The notes: generated by a model from the letters alone, not told the origin. Counted from the first letter of the stretch, positions 53,011 through 61,846 are shown. The stretch: DNA of 64,000 nt from Ilyomonas sp965219515 (GCA_965219515.1 OZ244776.1:186001-250000), one strand, 5' to 3'. A program made the numbers and translations.

Positions 53011-53925
53011 TTAATTAAATGATCGCCTGAATTTTAACGGGGAAAGATTGGTCTTTGTTTTGAATAATTTACTGAAGGATTGTGGGTAATCAAAACCCAG
53101 TTCGTAGGCAATTTCGCTAACGGATAATTCCGAAGTGGATAGTTTTTCTTTCGCTATATTAACAACCTTCTCGTGGATAAGCTGCTGGGTACTTTGCCCG
53201 GTCAACACTTTCAGTAAACTACTTAAATAAGTCGGTGATAAGTGTAACTGATCTGACATATATTTTACAGTTGGTACGCTTCTATTTACTAAATCGTCAT
53301 TACAGAAATAGTGATTGAGCAATTCCTCAAATCGCTCGAGTATCTGATGGTTGCTTTTGCTGCGTGTAATAAATTGCCGATGATAAAACCTGTCGGCATA
53401 GTTGAGCAAAGTTTCAATTTGAGAAACGATTATATTTTGACTGAACTTATCAATGTTGGCGTGATACTCCTGCCGTATGTTTTCAATGATACCCAACATG
53501 GCAACTTCTTCTTTTTTTGATAAAAACAGCGCTTCATGAACAATATAATCGAAGTATTCATATTGCTTTATGGATTTGGCTAAAGAAGAATTCCATAAAA
53601 AATCAGGATGGACGAGCAGGATCCAACCTGATTTATTGGGTGAGGCATCAGCTTCAGCTTCAATGCCAAACACCTGTCCCGGTGAAATAAAAAACATAAC
53701 GCCTTCGTCAAAATCATATTCCTGTTGGCCGTATTTAATTTTTCCGTTTAGATTTCTTTTCAGCGAAATTGTATAGAAATCATGAACCCAGCTTACCTGA
53801 TACTTATCAGCAGGAAGCCGAAGTTCAGCATAATTTACCACGCTGATCAAAGGATGATCAGGTTCAGACAAATCCCGTTTGCGGTGAAATTCACTAATCG
53901 TTTTTATTCGTTCCACATTTGCCAT
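53011..53925 (-). CDS. AraC family transcriptional regulator
   Basis: The 304-residue protein has an N-terminal cupin-like effector domain (about 30-180, KIKYGQQEYDFDEGVMFFIS) and a C-terminal double helix-turn-helix (HLSPTYLSSLLKVLTGQSTQ; LSVSEIAYELGFDYPQSFSK; ending NLSPLKFRRSFN). It is complete. It precedes the NmrA-like gene by 46 bp on the same strand and probably regulates the group. A decayed paralogue lies 1.3 kb away (51340-51717). Directly upstream is a truncated SDR gene that could have been its former divergent or tandem target. Confidence 0.92.
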   Translation of the reverse strand: MANVERIKTISEFHRKRDLSEPDHPLISVVNYAELRLPADKYQVSWVHDFYTISLKRNLNGKIKYGQQEYDFDEGVMFFISPGQVFGIEAEADASPNKSGWILLVHPDFLWNSSLAKSIKQYEYFDYIVHEALFLSKKEEVAMLGIIENIRQEYHANIDKFSQNIIVSQIETLLNYADRFYHRQFITRSKSNHQILERFEELLNHYFCNDDLVNRSVPTVKYMSDQLHLSPTYLSSLLKVLTGQSTQQLIHEKVVNIAKEKLSTSELSVSEIAYELGFDYPQSFSKLFKTKTNLSPLKFRRSFN

Positions 53926-53936
53926 TATACCAATGA

Positions 53937-54095
53937 TTAAAAAAATGCTTGAATGTTGTTGACGCTTTCATATAGACTATTATCTTTAGGTGCATCCCTG
54001 CTTCCCGCACATACATAGTAAATCCGTTGCCCTATCTGCTTAACACTGTCAAAACCGATGCCTTTGTTGTCTCCTGTAATCAGTACTGTTTTCAT
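53937..54095 (-). pseudogene. N-terminal fragment of a short-chain dehydrogenase
   Basis: A 52-codon ORF starts MKTVLITGDNKGIGFDSVKQ, the cofactor-binding start of an SDR (TGxxxGIG). After about 35 residues the family similarity ends (SLYESVNNIQAFF) and a stop follows. At least 200 residues are lost. It lies between the AraC gene and the GC-richer segment. Confidence 0.7.
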
Positions 54096-54129
54096 ATGTA
54101 AGGCTTTATTGTGCGTTGTTGTAAGTTAA

Positions 54130-54520
54130 AGCAATGAAATCAAGGTGATCTCTTTTCTTAAAAGCCGTGATTTCCTTCGCGGCCCAATGTGGCGAATGGG
54201 TAGTTGATATTGCCTTCAAAACCTTCGAAACTCTCTATGAGATGAAGATAGGCGAGTTTGCTCTTATTAGGCTGACCGACGAAATACCGGGGGCTTCATG
54301 TAGCCCTTCCAAGCGGCGACATGAAGACCGCTTTCAGATATCAGCCGGCCGTCCGAAGCGCGCTTGGCGTAACAGATCGCCGCATTTTCAAACTGTGTAT
54401 GGTCATCTTAGGCACGGTTGCGCGTAAGCGGGACAAGGATGACACAATTGGGAACCATGAAATTTCCTATCCTGTGGACGAAAACATTTTCTAATTATAA
54501 TCACCTATAAAAAAGCTTTA
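54130..54520. other. GC-richer non-coding segment, probable foreign remnant
   Basis: Base composition changes from AT-rich to GC-rich (cggcggcgac-like words, gcgcgcttggcg). No full gene is present; a minus-strand frame includes RYFVGQPNKSKLAYLHLIES, which looks like a flavin-oxidoreductase fragment but is too short to name. Together with the following SDR gene it looks like imported DNA. Confidence 0.4.
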
Positions 54521-54527
54521 CGATTAC

Positions 54528-55265
54528 TTAATGAAACGCAGTACCGCCGTCCACCGTCAGAATCTGTCCTGTCATAAAGCCTGCGCCCTCGCTTACCAAA
54601 AAAAGACAGGTGCCGACCATGTCCTCAGGCCTTTCCTCGCGTTTTATGCTTCGCACTTCAACGGTGCGCGAAAGCATCTCCTCTGAATAGGCATCGTTGC
54701 GCCGAATTCCTTCGGTTATCGTCATGCCCGGCGCAATAGCGTTCACCGTAATCCCGTCATCGCCGAGTTCCTTAGCCAGCGAGCGCGTCATGGCAGCGAT
54801 TGCGCCCTTGCTGGCGATGTAGTGAAGGTTGAACGGAGTGCCGAGAAAGATCGTAGCCGAGGTGAGGTTGACGATCCGGCCCCATTTCTTCTTGCGCATG
54901 TGCGGCACAACGGCCTGGCTACACAGAAATGGCATCATAGTGTTGACAGTGATAATGCGGGTCCATTCCCCGGGAGAAATTTTCTCAAAGGGTTTCGGTG
55001 CGATTTCAGAAGCCAGTGCTGCGTTATTGACGAGAATGTCAACACCGCCGTGGTGTTTTTCTATGTCAGAGAAGCATTGTTTGACGTTCCGGGGATCAGA
55101 GAGATCGCATTTGATTTGCTCGATCTCAGAAGTTTCATTTTGTGTGCCGGTCGCAATATCTAAACCGACGACATGGGCACCATTTGCAGCAAGCCCTTTT
55201 GCCATGGCGGCACCGATACCGGTTGCCGATCCTGTGACAACTGCGATTTTCCCGTCTAATTTCAT
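54528..55265 (-). CDS. SDR family oxidoreductase
   Basis: The 245-residue classical short-chain dehydrogenase has the cofactor motif VTGSATGIGAAMAKGLAANG, NNAA (NILVNNAALAS), a catalytic Ser in LTSATIFLG and the YxxxK pair in YIASKGAIAA, then NAIAPGMTITEGI and a C-terminal GQILTVDGGTAFH. The D37-type residue after the second strand (VGLDIATG) favours NAD. Codon use is GC-rich (cggcgcaata, cgggag) compared with neighbours, and the sequence style resembles proteobacterial SDRs, so transfer is likely. It is in an operon with the YciI-like gene upstream. Confidence 0.9.
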   Translation of the reverse strand: MKLDGKIAVVTGSATGIGAAMAKGLAANGAHVVGLDIATGTQNETSEIEQIKCDLSDPRNVKQCFSDIEKHHGGVDILVNNAALASEIAPKPFEKISPGEWTRIITVNTMMPFLCSQAVVPHMRKKKWGRIVNLTSATIFLGTPFNLHYIASKGAIAAMTRSLAKELGDDGITVNAIAPGMTITEGIRRNDAYSEEMLSRTVEVRSIKREERPEDMVGTCLFLVSEGAGFMTGQILTVDGGTAFH

Positions 55266-55318
55266 AATTCTGTCTTTTAAAATTGTTCTGAATAAGTGCC
55301 TTTATACGATAATACTTT

Positions 55319-55618
55319 CTACCCGACCATGTCCGGAAAAAAACCAGGATAAGGCTCAATCATACGTATATCAGCCGTGACGAAACCTTCCTTGATTCCG
55401 GGATAATCTGCGATCATTGCTTCCATTTGTTTGCGGGATTCGACATCGAAGAGTCCAATACTTCCTTCGTTGTTCTCAAAAAGCCAGCTTTGTCGAAGAT
55501 AGCCTTTGGCATACCATTCGCGCGACTTGGCCCATTCCCCTTTCAATACCTCCTGGAGGTCAGTAACCAGCTTGCCGTTATACTCATCAGAAAGTTTTCC
55601 AAACACAATAAATTGCAT
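55319..55618 (-). CDS. YciI/muconolactone isomerase-like small protein
   Basis: The 99-residue protein (MQFIVFGKLSDEYNGKLVTD) has a ferredoxin-like alpha/beta pattern. WLFENNEGSIGLFDVESRKQ followed by MEAMIADYPGIKEGF resembles the YciI-like and muconolactone delta-isomerase-like dimeric barrels. The reaction is unknown. It precedes the SDR gene by 53 bp on the same strand and shares its GC-richer composition. IS630 copy 2 lies 20 bp upstream of its ATG, so its promoter may have been replaced by the IS end. Confidence 0.7.
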   Translation of the reverse strand: MQFIVFGKLSDEYNGKLVTDLQEVLKGEWAKSREWYAKGYLRQSWLFENNEGSIGLFDVESRKQMEAMIADYPGIKEGFVTADIRMIEPYPGFFPDMVG

Positions 55619-55638
55619 AATAAATCTATTTTAGTTTA

Positions 55639-56720
55639 AGTACCCTGTCAAAATTATCTACTAATTAACTTTTTTAAAGTTGATGAATAAATTTTTACCG
55701 ATGGCATGTAAAATAAGCATCGTTGCATAGCAAAGTTGTTCATCGGTTTCATAGTCTTTGGTTTGTATCCATCTGGCTTTCATTTCTTTCCAAAGTCTTT
55801 CAATAATATTTAAATGGGGTGAGTAAGGCGGCAGATAAAAAATAAATAATTGCCTTTTTGCCCATACTTTTTGCATGGCTTTCATTGCTTTTGACTGATG
55901 AACTTTTGCATTGTCCAATACGATAACCGTGTGCTTTTTTATCTGATAAGAAAACTCATTTATTTTTTCGATGATAAAGTTGGTGGTAATGGTTTCGTAA
56001 GTGGTCGCATGCTCGAACTGATTCTCTCTTGTTATGATTCCAAAACAATTGATACGCTTGCCTTTAGCTGACTTTATACTAATGTTTTCATCTGTAAACT
56101 GCCAGCCATAAGGCACATAGCCTTCTTCTGATATTTGTACCTCATCGCCATAATACAAATCAATTTCTGACTTGCCATAACGTTGTTCTAATAACTGAAG
56201 TTCCTGTAATTTATAGTCATAAAATTCTTTATCACATCCGCCTTTAGGTCGTTTTCTTATTCGCTTGTAACGGCAGTGATGACTTTTAAAAAACGCGTAA
56301 GCGTTTCGTTACTCATCTTTTTGCCTGTATTTTCTTCAACAATCTGACGGGCTTGTGATAATCGTTGCCGCTCTTGTTCTATGGCTGCTCTTACTATACT
56401 TACATGTTCTTCTGCCAATATCGGTTTTCTGCCCTGTCCTGGCTTTGTGCGTAACCCTGTTATGCCATTGCTGTCATAACGGTTCAGCCAATTATAAACA
56501 CTTGCCATATTGCTGCCTGAAATAACAGCAATGTCTTTAGTCGTGTAGCTTTCTGACTTTAATAAAACCATTTTGCAGCGCTGACGAAAACTGTGGTTTG
56601 ATTCCGTTTTATACAGATGTTCCAACGCTTGCTTAGCTTCTTTGCTTAGTACTATTTCTTTGATTTTTCTTGACACACTGTTTTAACGTCTTTAATTCTA
56701 TTTAATTTTGACAGGGTACT
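55639..56720 (-). mobile_element. IS630-family insertion sequence, copy 2 (1082 bp)
   Basis: Same length, ends, orientation and gene structure as copy 1, with TA on both sides (55637-55638 and 56721-56722). The two copies differ at about six positions (seen by eye), one of which changes ILSSNVAS to ISGSNMAS in the first transposase frame. Together they form direct repeats about 46.5 kb apart. Confidence 0.95.
55661..56676 (-). CDS. IS630-family transposase, two frames joined by -1 frameshift (copy 2)
   Basis: As in copy 1: helix-turn-helix frame 56676-56257 and DDE frame ending at 55661, with the T TTA AAA slippery heptamer at 56284-56290. The predicted fused protein has 338 residues, and the second frame is identical to copy 1 by eye. 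Intact ends, frames and slippery site suggest recent activity. Confidence 0.9.
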
Positions 56721-57068
56721 TATTTAATAAAGTACGTACTAACGACATTCATGTTGCGGTAAGTAACTCAGCCATTTGCTGCAGTAAATAGACTTTTTGA
56801 TCCACATCCGGAAGGATATAAAAGTCAGTAAAGCAAACAAAACCAGGTGTGCATGCTACTAATTTTTGTTTTCACGAAGTAAGGCAGCATTCAAAAGAAA
56901 GAATTAACCAAATCTGTGGTTTTTATAATCAAATCTGTGATGGCAAATGGAAGAGTAATAAAGTGGCAGGCAACCTTCGGTATTGCTGCAGGCGAGGTGA
57001 ATACTTTCCGCAATCTGGAACTCAAGTCCATGATTAAGGAAACCAGGAAAAAACATGGAGAAAGACTA
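56721..57068. other. non-coding segment with a gene fragment cut by an IS
   Basis: From ATG 56939 one frame reads MANGRVIKWQATFGIAAGEV then NTFRNLELKSMIKETRKKHG and reaches the IS left end; without the IS it would stop two codons later. The AAGEVxTFRxLE motif also occurs in the decayed gene at 59430-59980, so both come from the same protein family, which I do not recognise. The rest of the segment shows no gene. Confidence 0.5.
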
Positions 57069-58269
57069 GTGCTCAATCAGCATAGTTTTTAAATAGACAT
57101 AGCTTTGTGGTATAAACTGAGAAGCGATGGGTAAGATAAAGGTACAGTTGAGTGAAGGGGACAAACTTTATTTGAACAGCTATGTAAGCAAAGGAAACCA
57201 TTCTGCCAGAGCCATACGGCGAGCCCGCATGCTGCTGATGCTGGACAAAGCAGGTAAAAATCAAAAACAAATAGCCCGGGATTGTAGCTGCAGTGAGGGC
57301 ACGGTAACTAATATTTTAAAACGCTATGAGCAGTGCAAGGGCGTAATAAAGGAGGTGTTGGAAGAAAAGCCCCGTAGTGGTCAGCCTACCATCATCACCC
57401 CGCAGCTGGAAGCAAATATTACCGCCCTTGCCTGCTCGGAAGAGGGACCCGATGGACGCAGCAATTGGACATTAGACCTGATAGCAGACAAAATGGTCAG
57501 CGATGGTCTTGCCGTGCACTTAAGCTATGAGACGGTGCGCAAGGTTTTAAAAAAAGCAAACTCAAGCCGTGGCTTAAAAAGCAGTGGTGCATCTCTAAAG
57601 TAGATGGTCAGTATCTGGCAAACATGGAAGGGGTGTTGCGCCTTTACAGCCAGCAGCAGCAGCAAGGTGTAGTCAGACTTTGTATGGATGAACGTCTCTG
57701 CCAGTTGTTAAGCAATGTGATAATGCCGCTGCCGCCAAAGCCAGCAATGCCAAAGCGTATAGATAATGAGTATAAAAGAGAGGGCACCTGCGTAGTGCTG
57801 CTGGCTTATGATATAGACAAGGGCATCCGCTACACGGAAGTAAAACAGCAACGAACTAAAAAGGACTATGCTGAATTTATAGACAACATCATCACGGAGC
57901 ATTACAGCAATGCACACACCATAAAGCTGGTGCAGGATAACTTAAATACGCACACCAAAGGTTCATTTTATGAGCATCTGCCGTTGCAAAGAGCCGGAGA
58001 ACTGGCTACCATAATTGACTTTGTATATACGCCAAAGCACGGTTCCTGGCTGAATATGGCAGAGATAGAGTTCTCTGCCCTTGCCAGGCAATGTTTGGAC
58101 AACCGCATTGCCACCATAACACAAATGAACCAATGCGTACAATCCTGGACTGACCACAGAAATCTTCATCACCTGAAAATACACTGGAGCTTTACTGTTG
58201 ACCATGCCAGAGATAAAATGGCTTCGCAATACCTAAAAGCTAATCACAAAAACTATGCTGATTGAGCAC
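57069..58269 (+). mobile_element. second IS630-type insertion sequence (1201 bp)
   Basis: Perfect 22-bp terminal inverted repeats start GTGCTCAATCAGCATAGTTT at each end, and TA flanks both sides (57067-57068, 58270-58271). It is unrelated in ends and protein sequence to the 9188/55639 element but has the same two-frame transposase design. Confidence 0.93.
57127..58265 (+). CDS. IS630-type transposase, two frames joined by -1 frameshift
   Basis: The first frame (57127-57603, 158 aa) holds the helix-turn-helix (QKQIARDCSCSEGTVTNILK) and a GQPTIITPQLEANI linker. The DDE frame continues to 58265: Asp in RLCMDERLCQ, Asp in LVQDNLNTHTKG, and Glu in WLNMAEIEFSALARQCL. At 57546-57552 the zero frame reads T TTA AAA followed by more A. 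A -1 slip gives ...RKVLKK then SKLKPWLKKQWCISKVDG, the normal family sequence, whereas the unslipped frame ends in an unrelated tail. The fused protein is 379 residues. Confidence 0.9.
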
Positions 58270-58612
58270 TAGAATAAATAGACCAAAGACGGGCTTGGCA
58301 CTCGTCCGCCCCACATTCAGGTATGTTACAATACGGAGCCCGAAACTCCAGCGTCACAGTAATAAATTCTAAAGCGTTTTAAGGCTGCCACTTCGCGAAG
58401 AAGCGGCAGCCTTTTTGTTTTATGCCAAAATGCTGGCTGACTAAATATGTCTTTCAACTTTGGTTTTTCAATTTAGCTGTAGTTCCAGCAAGACGTTATA
58501 AATTTGACTAAATGCAAATCATCAGCTTTTAATTACAAATTGGGCTTTAGTTGCCAAGCTTACACATCGCTATTATCCCGCGGCAATACTTTAATTGGAG
58601 TGCTTCATTCGA
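58270..58612. other. non-coding segment right of the second IS630-type element
   Basis: About 340 bp. It contains a terminator-like hairpin at 58381-58416 and no convincing gene. The left part, when joined to the sequence before the IS, completes the small fragment described at 56939-57068. Confidence 0.5.
58381..58416 (+). terminator. Rho-independent terminator
   Basis: The stem AAGGCTGCC...GGCAGCCTT, with an internal CTTC/GAAG extension and a GCGAA loop, is followed by a T tract. Which transcript it ends is unclear, since the preceding gene has been lost or broken. Confidence 0.75.
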
Positions 58613-59302
58613 TTATAAAGAGGGCTCTAAAACCTTTATTAATGCTTCTGCCGTCGGTCCGGCTGATAGAGGATTTTGTCCTGTAATCAACAAACCATCT
58701 TCTTCTACATGTGATGTATTGGGAATAAGAGCTGAATGAAAATCAGCCCCAAGTTCTATCAGCCGTGTCTCTAATTTATATGGAATATTATTGCTTCTGA
58801 ACACCAGGGCTTCTTCTGTATTAGTAAAACCGGTTATTTTTTTCCCGTTCAATAAACCTGGCTGAAGTTCTGCAGCTTTAATTAAAGCAGCCGGGCCATG
58901 ACATACAGCCGCAACCGGTTTATTGCTTGCTAAAAAGTCAAGGATTATTCTACCGCTTCTCTCATTGGTTGCTAAGTCCCAAAGAGGACCGTGTCCACCA
59001 GGAAAAAATACTGAATCAAAATCTGCTGCACTAATTTCTTCAAGTTTCAATGTATTATCAAACTTCTGTTGAGTAACTTCATCATCCTGAAATCTGCGGT
59101 TAGACGCAGTAATATTTTCCGTTATTTTACTGAGTGGGTCTGTTGGCGGTTTTCCACCTTTAGGACTAACCAAGGTTACGTCGTAACCTTGGTCAATAAA
59201 TTTATAATAAGGGTCGGTAAACTCACCAAGCCATACTCCTGTTTTGCCGTCAGTATTCTCCATCGTTTCATGTGAGGTCAAAATCATTAAAATCTTTTTC
59301 AT
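58613..59302 (-). CDS. DJ-1/PfpI family protein (type 1 glutamine amidotransferase-like, Hsp31 type)
   Basis: The 229-residue protein has the DJ-1/PfpI fold: MKKILMILTSHETMENTDGK, GVWLGEFTDPYYKFIDQGYD, FFPGGHGPLWDLA and the nucleophile elbow AAVCHGPAAL with the reactive cysteine. The extended N-terminal part, and the RLIELGADFHSALIPNTSHV end, resemble the Hsp31/HchA-like class (chaperone and glyoxalase activities). A decayed paralogue lies just upstream (59430-59980). A Crp/Fnr gene follows further upstream on the same strand. Confidence 0.9.
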   Translation of the reverse strand: MKKILMILTSHETMENTDGKTGVWLGEFTDPYYKFIDQGYDVTLVSPKGGKPPTDPLSKITENITASNRRFQDDEVTQQKFDNTLKLEEISAADFDSVFFPGGHGPLWDLATNERSGRIILDFLASNKPVAAVCHGPAALIKAAELQPGLLNGKKITGFTNTEEALVFRSNNIPYKLETRLIELGADFHSALIPNTSHVEEDGLLITGQNPLSAGPTAEALIKVLEPSL

Positions 59303-59429
59303 GGTTTGTCAAATTTGTGTGATGTAATAATTATAAAATTGTTTTTTTACTTTTTTTGTTATCAACTTTTGAATGCTTGTATTATACTGATTTATTCGTA
59401 CGAAACTAATTCTTCAGCAGGCGTCTCAG
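59303..59429. other. spacer upstream of the DJ-1 gene
   Basis: AT-rich, 127 bp, presumably holding the DJ-1 promoter; no consensus -7 element is clear. Confidence 0.3.
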
Positions 59430-59980
59430 GCTGCATATCGTAACAGTCCTGAATTTGAGGATGCCGGATACCAAGATTTTCCCTTGTTTTCTTTGTCCAT
59501 ATTTTCCTTGTTTCGTCTATCATGGACTTTAGGTTCCAGTTTGCGGAAAGTATCTACCTCACCGGCAGCAACAGCTGTTAACGTAGCATACACTGGTTCC
59601 GGATCGAATTGTACCTTTGAGAATGCCAGCTTTGAATAGTCAAACAATCGCCCGCTGGCATTATCCTCCCCCGGCTTGTATAAACGTCGAACCTGCGGTC
59701 ATTAAAACCCGTAAGCATAACGTCTACATCGCTGAGTTTTATAGCTTTTTGCATTTCAACCGAACCATCAACTATAAGAAATTTTAGATTGTCGGGATCA
59801 CCTGCTTCATCCAAAGTATCCAGATAGGGAGTGTCGCCGGATAAAGAAGCAAAATCTATTTGATACCCTGCTTTGTCAAATAATGCATATGTGCTACCTC
59901 CGTTAAAAATGCTCCTGTTCTCCTGTTGTTTGTCCGATTACATTAGCCTTGGAAACGATAATCAGGATTTTCTTTTTCAT
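59430..59980 (-). pseudogene. decayed DJ-1/PfpI paralogue fused to an unrecognised gene fragment
   Basis: Starting at ATG 59980 the frame reads MKKKILIIVSKANVIGQTTG, stops, and continues in other frames as GAFLTEVAH, then ALFDKAGYQIDFASLSGDTP and YLDTLDEAGDPDNLKFLIVD, all DJ-1/PfpI-like. At least three frameshifts are needed. The catalytic half is missing; instead comes KPGEDNASGRLFDYSKLAF and then AVAAGEVDTFRKLE with KSMIDETRK in a further frame, matching the fragment at 56939. So the region joins pieces of two genes. Confidence 0.7.
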
Positions 59981-60115
59981 GTCTTAAAAATTTAACTGTT
60001 AATCTTTGTTTTTGAAAATTGATAAGACAAAACTATTGCCATCCTGACTTATAGGAAAGGATCGAAATCACAAATAAGACGTGATTTGAATCACACCACA
60101 GCACTGGTCAATTGG

Positions 60116-60670
60116 CTAAAGACGACTTAGGGTTTCACGGCTCAAACCCAAATATTCTGCAATTAATTTTTTAGGCAGCCTTTGCAATAGATCGGGATAT
60201 AATTTCGAGAATGCTTCAAAACGTTCCAGGGGAGAACTGGAAAGCAATAGTTCAATTCTCTGTTGTAAGGCTATATATCTGTTCGTTAGCTTAACTCTAA
60301 AAAAATGCTCCATTTTATGAAATTCAGATGATAGCTTCTCTCTTGTTTCAAGTGTTGAATACAAAACGTCTCCTGCCTCTATGCATTCCACAAACATGGT
60401 GGCTTTACTTTGGTTAAAAAAAGCAGGATAGTCGGTCATCCACCAATTTTCTTTCGCAAACATGATTATGAATTCCTTGCCTTGTTCGTCAACATAAAAG
60501 ACTTTGTAAATTCCGGATAAAACCAAAAATTCGTATTTGACGTCATTACCCTCCTGAATAAGAAACTGATTTTTTCTTACACGCTTGCGTGTAAAGAAAG
60601 ATTGGACATAATTAAATTCCTCGTCATTTAAAGGTATGATTTGCCCGATATGGTTTCTTAGTAATTCCAA
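60116..60670 (-). CDS. Crp/Fnr family transcriptional regulator
   Basis: The 184-residue protein has a cyclic-nucleotide-binding-like domain (RKNQFLIQEGNDVKYEFLVL; EFIIMFAKENWWMTDYPAFF) and a C-terminal helix-turn-helix (LPKKLIAEYLGLSRETLSRL) at the very end of the protein, where the recognition helix is just complete. It is a different subgroup from the 50692 gene. Likely targets are the DJ-1/PfpI genes downstream (inference). Upstream is a roughly 730-bp gene-free region. Confidence 0.85.
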   Translation of the reverse strand: MELLRNHIGQIIPLNDEEFNYVQSFFTRKRVRKNQFLIQEGNDVKYEFLVLSGIYKVFYVDEQGKEFIIMFAKENWWMTDYPAFFNQSKATMFVECIEAGDVLYSTLETREKLSSEFHKMEHFFRVKLTNRYIALQQRIELLLSSSPLERFEAFSKLYPDLLQRLPKKLIAEYLGLSRETLSRL

Positions 60671-61378
60671 TTATTTTTAAGCGTTATTTTTTGCGATTAA
60701 AATTTGATTAGCGTTCTATAAGTTGTCGATTTAGAACAGTCAAATTTTCCCATTTGACAACAATTTAATTATTAGAACTGTCCCTGAAACGTTAGTGTTA
60801 GTAATTTTTTTATATCCGAAAAATGTCTTATCCTGAAGTAGGTTAACCATTTTGGGTGATGTAATGATGTTTAAAAATACTTGTTTTCATCTGTTGTATT
60901 TCAAATACTTTATCCACTAAACGGCTCTCTTCAATTTTTGAATGATTTCCGCTTCGCTCCCGCTTATTGCGGGATGGATAAAGCTTTGATACTAATATTC
61001 ATCTTTTGTTCGCTATTCAGCTGTTAGACTGCTTTATTATTACTTTTTTTGTATGACTCATGATAAGTCATGTTGAGGGCAATTGCGGGATGACGAAGCT
61101 GCTTTATTATCCGTTTAATTTTGCACGACTACTTACATGTATTATCGCTGGAAAATGATACGATTGTTTAATTTACTTCATTCGAAGTAAATTAAACAAT
61201 CAGAACTGCAGGTAAAAAAGGAGCGTAACAAGATATTATCATACAGCCATAATGGTTTACTGTAATGACCTACAGGTTACTTTCATTTTCCACTTTAAAC
61301 TAAATTTTGTTTGTTCAGACTATAAAGAATCCTGATTTCAAAATAAATTTGCCGGCAGTAAAAATAATATTATTTTTG
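60671..61378. other. gene-free region with hairpin and repeat words
   Basis: About 700 bp between divergent regulators. It contains a GTCAAAT/ATTTGAC dyad near 60738-60757, words such as gcttattgcgggatgg and gcaattgcgggatgacgaag, and an 18-bp perfect hairpin at 61162-61201. No gene, no tRNA, no clear IS end. Confidence 0.5.
61162..61201. repeat. 18-bp perfect hairpin
   Basis: Arms GATTGTTTAATTTACTTC and its exact complement with a 4-nt ATTC loop. It is AT-rich and lacks a following T tract, so a terminator is unlikely; a protein-binding palindrome or MITE remnant is possible. Confidence 0.8.
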
Positions 61379-61403
61379 TACTGTAATAGTTTTTGTTACA
61401 GTA
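61379..61403 (+). promoter_or_regulatory. Rrf2 operator, copy 1 (autoregulatory)
   Basis: TACTGTAA-N9-TTACAGTA; the last A is the first base of the Rrf2 ATG. The same architecture occurs at 61822-61846. Confidence 0.75.
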
Positions 61404-61807
61404 TGAATAACGTACAATTTGCAACTGCAATACATATACTGACATTGATTGCGGTTATGAACGAAGGGTTGTCTTCTTCTTACATAGCCGGTAGCATTAA
61501 TGTTAATCCCGCCATTGTACGTAAGTTACTTAGCACGCTCAGATCGCATGGATTTATAAATACAAAAGAAGGAAAGGGTGGCGGCTCTTCTCTTGCAAAA
61601 GCCGCTGATAAAATATCTCTTTCTGAAATTTATCTGGCAATAACCAATGCACCCCTGTTGGGCAGGTTCAATCAGCCTAACCCGGAGTGCAATACAGGGA
61701 GGCAAATCAACGGACATTTAAATAAATTGTATAAACAGATGGATCAAGCGCTTGTAGAAAAATTGAGCAAGATTACGCTTGCAGATTTTTGTAGGAACTT
61801 TAAATAA
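61403..61807 (+). CDS. Rrf2 family transcriptional regulator
   Basis: The 134-residue protein (MNNVQFATAIHILTLIAVMN) has the Rrf2 winged helix: LSSSYIAGSINVNPAIVRKL is the recognition helix, GFINTKEGKGGGSSLAK the wing. The C-terminal half, where Fe-S Rrf2 proteins have three cysteines, has only one (NPECNTG), so it is the cluster-free YwnA-like type. The frame extends upstream to 61307, but the operator ends at ATG 61403, and the added residues have no Rrf2 features. It precedes an NmrA-like NAD(P)H-binding gene, as ywnA precedes ywnB in Bacillus, and shares its operator. Confidence 0.9.
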   Translation: MNNVQFATAIHILTLIAVMNEGLSSSYIAGSINVNPAIVRKLLSTLRSHGFINTKEGKGGGSSLAKAADKISLSEIYLAITNAPLLGRFNQPNPECNTGRQINGHLNKLYKQMDQALVEKLSKITLADFCRNFK

Positions 61808-61821
61808 TTTTTTTTCATTAA

Positions 61822-61846
61822 TACTGTAACAAATAACATTACAGTA
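61822..61846 (+). promoter_or_regulatory. Rrf2 operator, copy 2
   Basis: TACTGTAA-N9-TTACAGTA, same half-sites and spacing as copy 1, 22 bp before the ATG of the NmrA-like gene. The spacers differ, so the half-sites are selectively conserved. Confidence 0.75.
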
